NCBI GenBank assembly: GCA_013368445.1
Contig: JAACJO010000018.1
Coordinates: forward strand, 62,001-126,000
Source: Leucocoprinus leucothites
Taxonomy: Eukaryota; Basidiomycota; Agaricomycetes; Agaricales; Agaricaceae
Direction of reading: 5' to 3'
DNA: 64,000 nt
Part shown: in pieces, positions 42,880 through 55,508 of the stretch
Numbering within the stretch: position 1 is the first letter of the stretch
How the letters are laid out: the number at the start of each line of letters is the position of its first letter
Notes under the pieces: model-generated
The model's database searches: none
Seen by the model: only the letters and a program-made list of their open reading frames with translations
Told to the model about the DNA's origin: nothing
Position numbers and translations under genes: made by a program

Positions 42880-45800
42880 TCAGATGGGATCCCGCGGTGT
42901 AGTACCTGGGAACCCGATGGCGATTAGAAAGAAACCCGATATTCGTAGACTATGATGAAGTCTTGGACTTTGTTTATCTGAACTATTTCCACTCAACTTT
43001 CCCCGACGTTTCACAATGCTCATAAGTTGCTAATTCTGAACACCTCGGCATTGTGTGCCGTGAGTCGTGACGGCCGTTGGAGCATCACGCATCAATAAAC
43101 AGTGTTCGCTAAATGTGGAAGCAAGTTGATTAACGGAGGTCCCGTCTATTGTAAAAACTCGTAAAATGCATGAGGCTCCTCTCGAATATATCATTGGAGC
43201 ATTTCTATCCCTTTGGTGCCTCCATCTGTGTCACCTTAGAGGCTATGTGGTTCTCGATGGCGGTTAGTCGGCGGTGAACGGAAACCCTTTGCAAAGCAGC
43301 GTCTCGTCTCAACGCGTTTTCCTCGACGAAAATGCTTGAGCCAACGTAAACTAGGCTTCGTTGGCTACTTCTTTGTGACCAGTAAGCTTGCCGCTGATAC
43401 ACGGATACAGCATTGGTGGGGTGAGAAGACTGACTAGGCTGTGTTCCAGTGTATGCGGGCTTCAATGAGTCCTGTTCATTCATAAAACAGACTTCCGCTG
43501 TGGGCAAGTTCTGAAATCCTATGACCGATATCGCTACAAACATCCAATTACGAGACTGACAGGATGATAGGGCAGTAGCGTTTCTGGTTGTTACCGACCG
43601 AAAACCGAGAAAAATAGTGGTTCCTATTGGGTCTGGTGAACGACTTTTCGTCCTGAAGGACTAGGTGGGCTCGCGGTAGCCCACGCTCGGACTGCCGCCG
43701 CACAGATAACGCATGTCATCTCAGTTTGGTAACCGCCACCATCTCCGCTCGTTTGGGCTTTCCATACGCTCTGTACAATCCAGCGACGACTCCAAACCAC
43801 TATTACTCCATGAACCTGGCTCACGAACGAGAAACATGCCGACCCTCCCTCTTTTCGCGGAACGAAGAGCTTTTGGCCGGGGCAGGTAATCTATCAGTAT
43901 GCAAGGGATAATCTGATTCTTAACATCAAGGGGCAACATTACGATTCCTTCGTCTTTGCTCTATATGTACAATGTTCCGATTGTCACGATCTGTCTCTTG
44001 AGCAGCTGAGACTCGCTATGAGCATGGCTGTGCTTTAGAACAGTCCTCCGAACCCCAATATTCCCTCATATAGAGAATGGACTCGGTCCAACCGGAGTAC
44101 TCCATCGTCAGGGCACATATCCCGTGTCCCTTAGAAAATTCCCCCGACACCACCGCATCGCTGGAAGCCTTTGCAACATTGTATTCGATTTGATGCCGCC
44201 GACATCACAGATTTATTCTGAGATAACCCTTGAAGCCTCGAGTCATTAGGGACAGATAAAGAAGTTCAGGGCTGCTGAAGTATCTATTGGATTCATTAAA
44301 TCAGGTCGGACTTTCATATTGAAAGGATTTCAGAGTTGGTTGTGCTGCTACTGGGTTGCTACTAGACATGAGGCAAGAAGAGGGCCCAGATGTAGCTTTC
44401 CGTGAACGGCGATGAGCTGCTTTTCGGTTAACATAAGCAAATGAGAGAATGAGGTTAGGTGTGCATTCTCCAGTATTCGGTTCCGGTTTTATCGATGTAC
44501 AAAGTGACTGCCACTTGTTATGATGCGATATGGGACAGATTGTCTAGACTCTCGGCCGACACTTGAGCGCCTGATCCGCCGGCAGGTGTTTTGAACAGCT
44601 GTTTTGGTTTGACCATAAGCTCCCAGGTAAGTTACACGCCCTCTTTTCTCCGTTACAGCTTTTTCAGCTAAGCTAAGCACTTATTAGGACAAGGGGTTGC
44701 ACATGCGGGTTTTTGCCTCATCCTGTTATCTCCATCGGTAGACTATCGGCTATCGAGACCCTTTATTATCGTGACAGTCATAGGGAAGCCCGAGGGTTAT
44801 AGAGACTGCGCTGTTCTCGCCTTTCGTAGAGAAGATTGTTTTCTAATTCTAAGGAAGAGCGAGGGTAAGCGGTGTGTCTGAATCTGGCAATATCAATGAC
44901 ATCATCACTGAACTTTGCAGCGCCTAGTAAGGTCTAGTAGATTCGAACATGTGACCCTGACGTGAAGCCAATGATCATGTAGTCGAATGTTCGGTCAGAG
45001 CTGGGCAACTTGGGGGGAATACGTCGTCGGCTTGGGAGATGAGACTCGGTCTGCGCATCCGAGTCATAAGAAGAATATCGACCTACCCCTATCCATATGC
45101 CCTGGCATGCTGTTTTCATAAATGAATGTGGAGACGCTCGAATGAGCTTTAGCGGGTAAGTGATACACTGCGGAGTTGAATCCACGAGTATGAAGAGGTA
45201 TGAAGGAGGGGCAGCAGTTAGTCGGACTTGGGGAGACTTTCGGACTTGTAGAGCACGTTGTTGGAGTCTTGGGGTCACGACTGCTAGTAACGGACCGTGT
45301 TATTCTCGTGGCTTCAATACCGAAAGTGCTTCTGAGCGGAGTTAGAGTGAGAGGTACTATGTATGCAAATATTCCGACATCCCATGACGTCTGTCTTCCG
45401 AGGTTTCTGGTGGCTTCGCGGAGAGAGAGGGAAGTCGAGGAATCACAGCGGAGGAGTGATAATGTTTCAAAGCTGGTCTTCTGTCGTCGCCACTGGAGTA
45501 CAGGAGATCGCCTGGTGACGTGAGTTACTTGAATTGGGGTTATTCTATGGCAGAGATGTTGCCCAGTGACGTTTTTTGCTCGCGCTAATTGCGTGTATCG
45601 ATTGCGATTACTTTTTGGCAGTTCATAGTCGCAAATGAATCATCTGACGCGACTGTCCCTCTGCAAAGCTCGAGTGAACTGCTGATTCTAGGTTATCAAA
45701 GGACGCTACCGCACTCGTCTCAACACGCAATGTCAATTCAATCAAGCAATCAGTTAGGGAGCTCAACCACTCAAAAATAGCTGCTTCCTGCCTAAATCTT

Positions 45801-47033
45801 CTCCCTACGTCACCTGGCGCTCAACCTGAGGCGCAATTTCCCCTTGCTTGGGTCGATCACATTATCGATTCATCAATATCTATCCATCTTTCTCGGTAAT
45901 TCCAGCCTGTTGTGAGCCCAGCATCAACACTGCCTTTACCAAAACAAATAGTAGGGTATCTAGTACCTAAACCGAAACCCGAGCGAAGCGATCATTACAC
46001 AGGGATCAGTAGAGAGGGAGAGAAGAGCATCCCAAGCAAGGGGAGTGCGAAAATTAAAGACACAGGCGTCAGAACACACATACCATCACCCAATCTCCAG
46101 CCGACCTGAAAAAAGAAGTCGCCGTACTTCCACGTAAAGAAGAGTGACCACGTTTCTCCCGTGAAGATACCACATGTATTTTGATGGGTTTGCCTATGAT
46201 TTCTAATAGATGCTTTTGACATTTCCATTCGTCACCCGTGCTACTAATAGTTCACGGTCTGAAGTATGACCCATTTCGGCGGATTGACAGGATACCCTAA
46301 ACTCTTCGCGAATACCGATAGATGAGATCTCGGACCGCGCGGAGAGCAGGCGTACCTTTGGAGTAGATGGCCATTTTGGATATGGGATTTCCTAAGAAAT
46401 CGTTATGAAGTCAAGTGGCAGGGGGATGGAGTTCCGTGAATGAATGGATGATTGAACTTTGTGTGAGGTTCTGTTTCGGGTGCTGGGGTCAAAGATTGGA
46501 GGAGGACCTAGAACGCTACGCAATCCAGAGAGAGCTAGGGTATTTATTTATCTAAGACGAGTTGTTATAAAAAGAAAGTCGAGCTGGCCACCTACTCAAG
46601 CATTCGTTTCGCGGAGTTGCAATTGTGATAGTTTGTGGGTGCCATATATTGATGGGGAAATCCAGAAGGGAACACCCGAACAGGGTGTCAAATAGACTCG
46701 GGATGGTGTTATCCGCGTGTGAGTAAATCTATCGAATATTCCCGGCTTTCACACATGTCACAGACTTCAGAAAATCGTTCATAAATGACCACATACTAGC
46801 GAAGCTTCGCTAGATCGAAGCGGTATGAGAACGGAAACGTTCTTGAGATACATTAACTACTTAGATCGGGGAGGATCGTCGGTGTAGAGTCGGATCGGTG
46901 TAGAGGGCGTCAGGAGGTGGGGCGGGTCCAGCCATATCGGTCGCGGATCTACCAATGAGGTTGATAAAGCCCTCCTACTTTCCAACTCTCAAGAATGTTG
47001 ACTTAATCCAACCCCCCCTCACTTCAAATCATA
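42880..47033. other. Gene-poor intergenic region
   Basis: 4.2 kb with no gene I can support. The best ORF is on the minus strand at 43205-43543 (112 codons, Ser/Gln-rich then a helical end); it has no recognised domain. Another minus ORF at 44934-45278 looks spurious. No repeats, tRNAs or transposon ends were seen. Confidence 0.4.
43205..43543 (-). CDS. Possible small hypothetical protein
   Basis: A 112-codon open frame with plausible amino-acid composition: Ser/Gln/Tyr-rich middle and a charged, helix-forming C-terminus ending EAPKG. It has no signal peptide, no domain that I recognise and no obvious introns. It may be the last exon of an unrecognised gene or chance. Confidence 0.2.
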   Translation of the reverse strand: MFVAISVIGFQNLPTAEVCFMNEQDSLKPAYTGTQPSQSSHPTNAVSVYQRQAYWSQRSSQRSLVYVGSSIFVEENALRRDAALQRVSVHRRLTAIENHIASKVTQMEAPKG

Positions 47034-49415
47034 ATGCACCATCATGGGCCGACCGCAACTGGTAAACGAGATTTCCTTCAGTCGTCGAGCTCGCAGGACT
47101 CAATTACGCCTGGCGCAACAGTTGACCCTGTCCTCATCAATCGCCCCATTCAGTTTTCCTCTGGACAATTCGCTGGCGAGACTGTCCGCTACGAGCTTAA
47201 AGAAATTCAAAAAGCCTGTCTTGGACGCAAGTAATCGTCTGTTTTCTGTCCATTTGGCTACTCTCTGGTAATCATTGTGTTTTTGTTTCATTTTAGGTAT
47301 GCGCGGGTAGACCGACGGCCTTTGGATCCTCCTCCAGTCGTTCTCGTACGCATCTGGAGGTATTCTCCAGAAACCGGGAAGGAGGAGGAGGTTAATTACG
47401 AGTACGACCTATTTCACCTTGATATCAAGAAGGAATTATGTCACTCATTCAATTATTACAGCGAAGTGCAAACTCATGGCCTGCTGTGCACGGTTGACTT
47501 GTTCCCCGTCCCTGCCAAGACATCGAAGGATCTACCTCCGTCATCCACGACTTCTGGCCATCGCACCTCGAAGACAATACAAACTAATGACGGATTTGTT
47601 CATTTCAACCCTTCCGGTCCGTCTCCCACCCCATCACTAAGTCCTTCACCATCGTACCGGCCCCAGTCGTATGGCCCATCAGACATTGTCCACTACTATG
47701 AAGGTATTTATCCACTCCTGGAGAGGTCTAAGACTACGCAGGCTCTCGTCGGCGCAACCTTTGTCCAGCCGGTACTCGTAGAACTATTTGGTAAGAAATG
47801 TATTGCTTTCGTGTTCTCCGTAAGCTTCGCATCTCCCTTGCCAGTTTCTTCGCTAACACTCCTTCTGAAGGACCTTGCAGTAAAATCCGAGGGAACATTT
47901 ACTCTGCGATACCGTATTTTTGACCTCTTCTCGCCTAATGTAGAGCCCCATCGGCTGGCGCAGTCACCTCCAGGGCCCTACCCAACAACACCCTCAGCTT
48001 TGTCCATCTCGCCTACGCCTTCGCCCACATCGGTATCCGGATTCTCACCTTCTCCACCGTCCTACGTTCATTCCAGCTCATTGGCTCGCACTGCCCAACC
48101 ACAATACCAGCGTTGCTCGATGCAATCACAGTTCCAGTCTCACCCTACGCAACACCCTCATCAGACCTCTATGAATCCGTACCCGGATCCTTCCCAAGAT
48201 TACACAGCTCCTCCACCAGTACCTCAGCAGCCTCGTAGCAGGCGCTCTCAGCAAGAGCCAGAGGAGAGCCCAGATTATCAGGCGGTATTTGCCCCGCATG
48301 AGGTACAAACTCGGATAGAGCCGAGCGAAAGGGGCGCATCTTTGAGCATTCTAGCGGAATGCTGGGCCAAGGGTTCGTTTAGAATATTCAGCACAAAGGA
48401 ATTTCCTGGTTTGCCTGCTTCGACGGATTTGACCAAGGTACGGAGGGCTATTTTTATGGCTTTCGTCTTCTGCGGGACTAATTGGGCTTTTTTAAATCGT
48501 GGCATGCAGCAATTGGCGATATGGGGTGTGAGACTCAATATACGCGAAACGGAAAGAAGGAGGAGACGGAGGTCTATGATAGACCAGCCTGAAGAGGAAT
48601 CACGTTCCGATGGCGAAATTGACGATGTAGCCGAAACCATGGCACCAATGAGGGAACCGCAGCGTCCTCTACCTCGGAAAGCAACGAACATAAAACCCAG
48701 ACCTACTCCGACAAATAGTCCCGATTATAAAGGTTCTCCCAGTCCATCCTCTTCTTCAACTCAACAGTCTCACCAGAGGCGCATCTCACCACTGCCAAGC
48801 CCTACCTCTGCACTTGGTTACGGTAAACATCGCCCAAGGCAAGACTCTGAGGGCTATGATGAGTATGAGCGCGAACGTGGGCAAGGGAGGCCCGAAGTAG
48901 GTGTCGAAACGGTGGACTACGACGAGAATTCCAGTAACTACTCTCACTCATCGGATCGCTTCCGCAATCCATCCCGGTCATCCATTCATTCGGGGATACC
49001 GGCATTCCAACCCTTGATGTATTCAAGCACTTCCGCGCCCTTTGATCCGGCGCCAAGCAGTTCCCTGACACACACTCAACCACACCTGTCCACTAGCCCG
49101 ACAAGCCAAACGCATTTTGGTTATGGTGTTTCGGTCCAGCCGCAGGTACATAATGCTCCGCCGACGCATTCGGGAATGAGACCATCTATTAATGGCACTG
49201 GGCACTTTGAGGACTCACAGAACGCTCCAACAAGTACGGCTGCATTTTCGAGGTATGCGAGTTCGGCGAGAAAGAGGGATTCGGATGGAAGTTTGAGTAC
49301 GACTTCGAGGCGTTCGGCAGGATCAGTGGGATCTGTCGGTGAATTTCAAGGGATGGCGCCCTCGTTCCATGCCTATGGGGCCGGACACGGGATGGACGGG
49401 AACCCACGCACATGA
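47034..49415 (+). CDS. Velvet-domain transcriptional regulator
   Basis: Exons 47034-47230, 47297-47819, 47871-48437 and 48510-49415 total 2,193 nt, 730 aa. The velvet fold appears in pieces: VRYELKEIQKACLGRKYARV then DRRPLDPPPVV (about 47190-47340), GLLCTVDLFPV (about 47480), VGATFVQPVLVELFGKKCIAFVFSDLAV (spliced, 47750-47885), EGTFTLRYRIFDLFS (about 47890) and FRIFSTKEFPGLPASTDLTK (about 48378-48437). Pro/Ser-rich inserts separate the pieces. The last intron joins the fold to GVRLNIRETERRRR, a possible nuclear signal. The C-terminal 270 residues are Ser/Pro/His-rich. Velvet proteins bind DNA and coordinate development with secondary metabolism. The DRRPxDPPPVV motif is nearest to VeA-type members, but the subtype is uncertain. 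Confidence 0.88.
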
Positions 49416-51435
49416 ATGAACCATGAAGCATCTGTTCTAGGGATCTTTGGTCACCGTTAATACTTATAGACATCACCAGAAACGATTCTCTTCTAATCAT
49501 AGGGACATGGTCTTGTAGTGCGCATGTAGTTGGAGTTTTAAGTAAATTTCTCGTTCAAGTAGGGGTATACACCATTCTATCGATGAGATGGCCATTGAGC
49601 CAGCGGGAGCCCTATTTTTGGATACCGCTGGAGTACAACTTTCAGATCAAGAATCAAATCGTCTAGGACTTCGATTACCGAGCCGAAGGTCAATTCATTA
49701 ACATTTATCTATACTTACGAACTACGCTGTGGTAGGTATTGATGCTTACCGTGGGTCTCCTGTGGTCTATGTATGGTCTCCGCGAAGCTTAACAAAACCT
49801 AATCCATGGCCAAGGCTCACGTTGACCTGACAATAACGGTATCTCCGTTTGCTCATCTTATTGAAAAATCTCTCTTCGGTATGAGTTCTAGCTATATTAG
49901 GGGTGGAAGCCAATCTGGTGGATTTCTGAGTTTATTGGCGTGGTATAATCCAGAATCCGGTTTCTAGGCCCAAGGCTGCTGACGGGTTAATGAATCCTCG
50001 GCCTCGAAGCAAAATTCCTCGAATAGTCAAATGTCCGCAAAGAAAGGCGAACCCTATATACCCCTGTATGAGTCGACTTCTAAAAGTTCTATACCTTGAT
50101 AATTGGCCAGGACAGACAACAGTGACACATAGGTTGCACCTCACAAGAAGGCTCACTAGGTTTGTCTGATAGCGTGGAAAATCCGTATGTTATCACATAA
50201 ATTTTACTTCGCTGAACTGTTTGACATCGAGCGGGCAATGTCAGAAATCAGGCAGGGGTGACACTTACCTGCACTTTAAATAGGAGGGAAGATGAGGCTT
50301 TGTTATAGGAGGTTATAGGCTCTCTCACGACTCCGGCTCGTGTGGAGTTGGTACGATACAGTGAAAACCACCGAGACATTGATGGGTTGCAAAACTTCTG
50401 AAGAAAATTTAGGGAATGTAGGATACACCCAGTGCAATCGTACGGAGCACTAACAATTCGACAACACTGGTCGGGTCCGACTAAGTAAGGGGACAGTTAA
50501 CCATCACGGTCGATATCGTGGGACTTCTCTGTTTGTATACGTAACTGTCGTAACACATGACGCATATGGTCACAAGACACAATACGCCTATGTAGCTAAG
50601 CATCCAAAGTAGAATAATCTTTGACCACGGACGATCCTGATCGCAATAGCGGCAACATACATACGACTCTTGCTACTGTCTTGTTCAGCTGCAATGGCTT
50701 TTCTCGGAGCCTCCGCCCCGAGGAAGTCGTCGGTTAAAGTCGGTGAGGGTCGGTGTAGGTTAAGCGAGAGGGTGCCCAAGATAGTAATGTGGATCATTGA
50801 TTAGTCCGGTGCCCAAAAATAAGTACCCGAGTTGTATTCTGAGGTTTTCAGGCTGTTGGCCCAGCTCGACAGATATGTGTGTGTTTAGCTGCGTAGCCTC
50901 GTGTTTTCACTTCCAGAGGCTCGGCATACGTTTTGAGAAACGTAGCAACATGTGAGATAGTGCGGGCAGCGAGTGACAAGGCGGAGACTATGAGGTACGA
51001 CATCTGAAGGGTCCCTGTATGAGAAGACACACTGACCCTTAAACTAGAACGCAGCCTTTTCCTTGCTTTCTTCCTTCCCCTCTTCGCTCTTCCTATCACT
51101 TCTATCCCGTATTTCTGCACGCCATCTATCAGTGGTTTTTTTGGCTGACTGCCAACTCGCTAGTGTCGTGTATTACCGGCCCTGTCAGCCATACTTCACA
51201 ACTTGCCCCTCTCAGAAAACGTATTCCCATTTCCATACGCGTACCAACCATATAACAGTTCAATACTCTGCGTGAGTTTCCTCTCCCTTCACCTAAGGAT
51301 TATTGACCGACTCATTAAAAGTCTTCATAACAGCAGGTTTAATACTAATAACTGTATGAACTGCCGCTCGGTCACACCTTCTACCGAATACCAAGCGCCC
51401 AGGCCGCAACCTAAGCTGTAACAGCCAACTCTACC
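49416..51435. other. Intergenic region
   Basis: 2.0 kb without a recognisable gene. It is CT-rich near 51060-51300, which fits a promoter or 5' UTR for the next gene. Confidence 0.45.
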
Positions 51436-54366
51436 ATGTTAATCAGGCTCTTACCAGTCCCCCCTCACCCGAGTGTCCTATTCAATATTAATTTCGAGGA
51501 CCTGCCTGATGGACTATCCCTTCCCATGACATGGACGACCCAGTTGTCCAATCTCATGCAAGATGAGCTTCCGATGCCGAGGTGGCAGCATGCACTGGAC
51601 AAGGCCACATTCCTGCCTTCCATTATTGAGGAAGTTGTATTCGACATCCCTGCTATGGTGGTGACTTGTCGCTTCATTGATGGAAGCGCCGAGGAATGGA
51701 AAATTGACTTGGGAAGACTCGGCACCAAGTGTCTCAAGACTCTTGAAAGTGTCGTTGACGATGTGTGTATGAGTACGCTCGAAACAGAGAGGGAGCGGCA
51801 GAGAGAGAAGCAGAGAGAACGGGAAAGGGAGTGGGAGAGGGAACGAGAAAGATTGAGGTTGTTGCAGCAAAGTTCTCCCTCGTCGTCAGTCAAGAGTTCC
51901 AAGCACAAGAAAAAGCGCTCGCTACTAATGGCCATTGTTTCAAGCCTTTCCTCTCTGAAGTAGGTGTTATTTTCATGGGCTATATCAACAATATTGATGG
52001 TACTACTTTCTAGTTCTATTATCAATCTTTCTCTCCCGTCCCCGACAATTTCTAGCTTTTCCTCTCCTCCTCCTCCATCGCTACATAAATCACCTTCAAG
52101 CCTTTCGTTACTTAATCCCAAATCAATAGTGCCTCCTCAAGAGGTCTGTCCTCGTTTCCTCCGGCGGAGGGCTCGCTCTTCCCTCGTAGATGCCTTCCGG
52201 TTATATGTTCTTCACGAGCTCAGTCAACGAGTTCCTAAAGGAGGGTACTACGTGTGGGTGTTACACAGCCTTCTCAACGATACCAAACAACAGCGAGATG
52301 AGTTCCTCGCAAGGGAAAGAGAATTCGAGAGGGAACGCGAACGGGAAAGGGAGCGAGAAAGGCTAAAATTATTGGGCCCTCCGCCACCGTATATGCCACC
52401 GACGCCACCAAGTCCTAGCTCGGTCTCTAGTCTAAGCACATCTTCGACTGGGTCTAGCTCGCTGATTCTGTTCGGTCGAAGGAAGCCGAATCCTAGGCAT
52501 ACCCGAGGTCCCTCAAGTGAGGCATTCTCAGCCACAACTGCGAGTGAACCTCCGACGTCGGATGACGAAGAGGAGGCTGACTCTATAGCAGGTCGTCTGC
52601 ACGGCAAAGAGAGCAGTGACGAGACAGATGGGGACACTGAGACCATCGACACCGACACGGACGGGAGTTCTATTCAGACTCCTACATCTGAACATTTCAC
52701 CCTTCCGCTTCCATCCGATCTACCTCTAGCGGCAGCCTCCCAAGATTTACCGTCGCTCCTCAATCCACATTCCACCCCCAATAGTCTTGAATCCTACTCT
52801 ACTCTGCCAGTGTCGGTCCCGAATGCGACTGAGCTTCAGATCAAGAATCTCACTCACCTAATCCTCCTTCACAACTCCCACTCTGCTAGGACATCACACG
52901 ACGAAAACACTCGTCTCGATGCTCTTGAGGTTCGAGGCAAACGTCGTGCTTGGTTGAATCGTGCCTTGTGCCCGAACGGTATGAGACTAACGAGTTCAAC
53001 GAGAGCAAGACCAAGCATCGACTTGCAGAATTTGAAGATTGGTTTCGGTGCGCCACACAGCGGCCTAGGATTCTCTATTCCCATTCGACGAAGTGCCTTG
53101 AGTATGTGGGTTATGAATGCCGAAGACGTGGAGTTTGAGGAAACTCTATCGCTGACCTCCGGGGCTGCTGGGTCGGGTCAAGTTGATGCAATAATGCTCG
53201 AGGATGATGTACAGCTTGTTGGTGGAGAAAGGTTCTCTGGGTACGACGAGCGCAATGGGGTCGAGCCAAAGAGGTTCAGAGTTCCTGTACCCTCAAATGG
53301 CGCTCAACTTTTTCCGGTGAATGAACTGGAGGAGGAAGAAGATTTGGAATCTGATCAACCACCTCCACCTCCCAAGACTTCCGGCTCGACTGAACACGCG
53401 GATGACGAGTTCGCCAATCTCAACCTTAGCCAATATGACGATCTGCGGGAGCTCCAGATGGACCTGGACATTGTTACAGGTGTAGGGTTCGATATGGACT
53501 CCAGCGATGACGAGGAAGGCCTTGATTCTCATTTAAATGTCAGCCTTCCTGATGGACAAGGCGAAGTAATCGAAGGTAGAATTCCTGAGGGTGGTTTACG
53601 CGTTGCTTTTGATATTCCGAGGCCCAAAGCTCTTCACGCACGCTCCCCCCATCTACTTTCCGGTCAAAAGCAACGCCAGCACCAGCGGGTATTGGGTTCG
53701 TCCTGTGATCAAGAACATCATGTTCACCAGTATTCCCATCCTGACGCTCTCCCTGAGAGGTGTCATACCCCACTTCCTACAACACCCTCTTCTCATGCCT
53801 CCGGGCTGGTATTGGAATCAACGAACGCCAAGTCCCCCGTTCCTGCTCCCTTGGCTACTTCGATACCTCTCATTCCATCCATATCGGTGCCACAACCTGC
53901 ACACTTCCCTACCCCAACGGTTTCGCCGGCATATACAACTCACACTCCCAAAATACCACATTGCACTACCCCTGTCCGACCAGCAGTCAAAGAGCCCTTC
54001 GAAGTGCCATTCCGACCTTCCTCGCGAGCAACAATCCGCGATCTTGAATCTGGCTTTTACCCGGGCACTGCCAAGTCGGAGCTCAAGTCTATCCCTTTTG
54101 ACATATCCGTGAATGAGATGGGAGAACTAGTTGCTGGGATGGATTCAGTAGGCTTAGGAGAAGACGAAGGAGAGGAGTTTACTCTTGCGATGGACCTACC
54201 CTCCAGGTTGGTGTCCTCGAGGTATGGTGGGACGAGCTTCGTGACGATGGGACAGTCTAAGGTGCTCAAAGGACGTACCCGGAGCGCAGGAAGGCTATGT
54301 GGTGCAGTCGATGGGGGTATGGGTGTGGTTGAGGAGGAGGTTGAGGGTGATGATGTTTGGGCTTGA
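51436..54366 (+). CDS. Uncharacterised protein with two Arg-Glu repeat coiled coils
   Basis: Exons 51436-51959 and 52014-54366 (54-nt intron, donor gtaggt) total 2,877 nt, 958 aa. No known domain was recognised. The first 110 residues look globular and are followed by a charged Arg/Glu repeat (about 51775-51860). A second region (about 52155-52290) is followed by another Arg/Glu repeat (about 52310-52365) and then a Pro-rich stretch. The rest is low-complexity, Ser/Pro/Asp/Glu-rich, with a few conserved-looking blocks (about 52890-53100, 53400-53620 and 54030-54270). Single alpha helices or coiled coils are predicted for the RE repeats. Cellular role unknown. Confidence 0.65.
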
Positions 54367-55508
54367 TTTCGCAGTATGTGGATCGGGGGTGATGACGATT
54401 GATGACGATGAGAGTGGATTCGGGGTGTCGATGGGCTTCAAGGGCGCGGGTATATCTCGACTGGCAGCTACCTGCTATGCTTTATGTGTCACCCGTCCAC
54501 CCCGTGGAGTCCTGGATGATAAATGAACTCTTCATGTTTTCACCCTACCCCCTATCTTCCTTGCCGTCAATTGCATTCCATCGTGTTCTAACTCCTCCCA
54601 CAAACCTGTCTCCGTTATATTTTTGTTCCTTTGCCACTCTTCACCACACCTGTTTATCATATTCCAACTACATTCACTCTTTATGACGCAAAACCTCAGT
54701 GCACTTTCATTACACCGTATACCCATCCTCTTCACACTTCTAACATTTCCTTTCATCTAAATTAGCATTGGGCTCAAGTGGTCATATTCTCTTTCACGCT
54801 GTAGCATAAATTTCCTTATGATTTCGCATTTTTTGCCATATCTTTTCATCGTCCATAGTTGCAAGACATCCATGTGGACTCTGGTCATCATTCTTTCTAC
54901 TGTGCGTTTCTAATAAATCATAGATACCTCACACAATACCCTCTTGCTGACACCGGCTCGTCAGTATTCACTTACCGTACACATTCATTCACCCGTCCTT
55001 TCGCCGCATGTACTTATAATGACTCAGGAATTAGCACGACTGGCTCTGTTGCATACTTTTATCAATTTAATCAACGTCGTTGGAGAGCTTGAGGCTGACT
55101 TGAGAGAAAATACTGCTTGAAAATCGGAGGATCAAGGTCTCACAAGTAAGCAGGTATATTGCAAATGTAAAAGATACGTTCCCTAATGTGGGGTGGGTTT
55201 ACACCATAGATATAACATATATTATAATATTAGATTGAAGTGGTGGTATGCGCCAATCCAAAGTTGCGGCAGTGTGCCAAAAGCCACGCTTCGTATGATT
55301 TGTGAGTACGTTAGAAAGAATCCACATAGCGAACTCTGGCATCTCCGCTTTTTCTACCTTTCATATCATCTTTGGTGGAACGATTGAACATATCTGAGAC
55401 CTGGATTGCCTGGTAAGTACTTTATCCGAGATCCAAGGGAAGAGAAACATACGTCTATTTGCTGAGTCGTCTCAGTCCTCGTGCGTATTTGAACAGATTT
55501 AATTGCCC
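54367..55508. other. Intergenic region between convergent genes
   Basis: 1.1 kb, AT-rich. No gene recognised. Confidence 0.45.
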
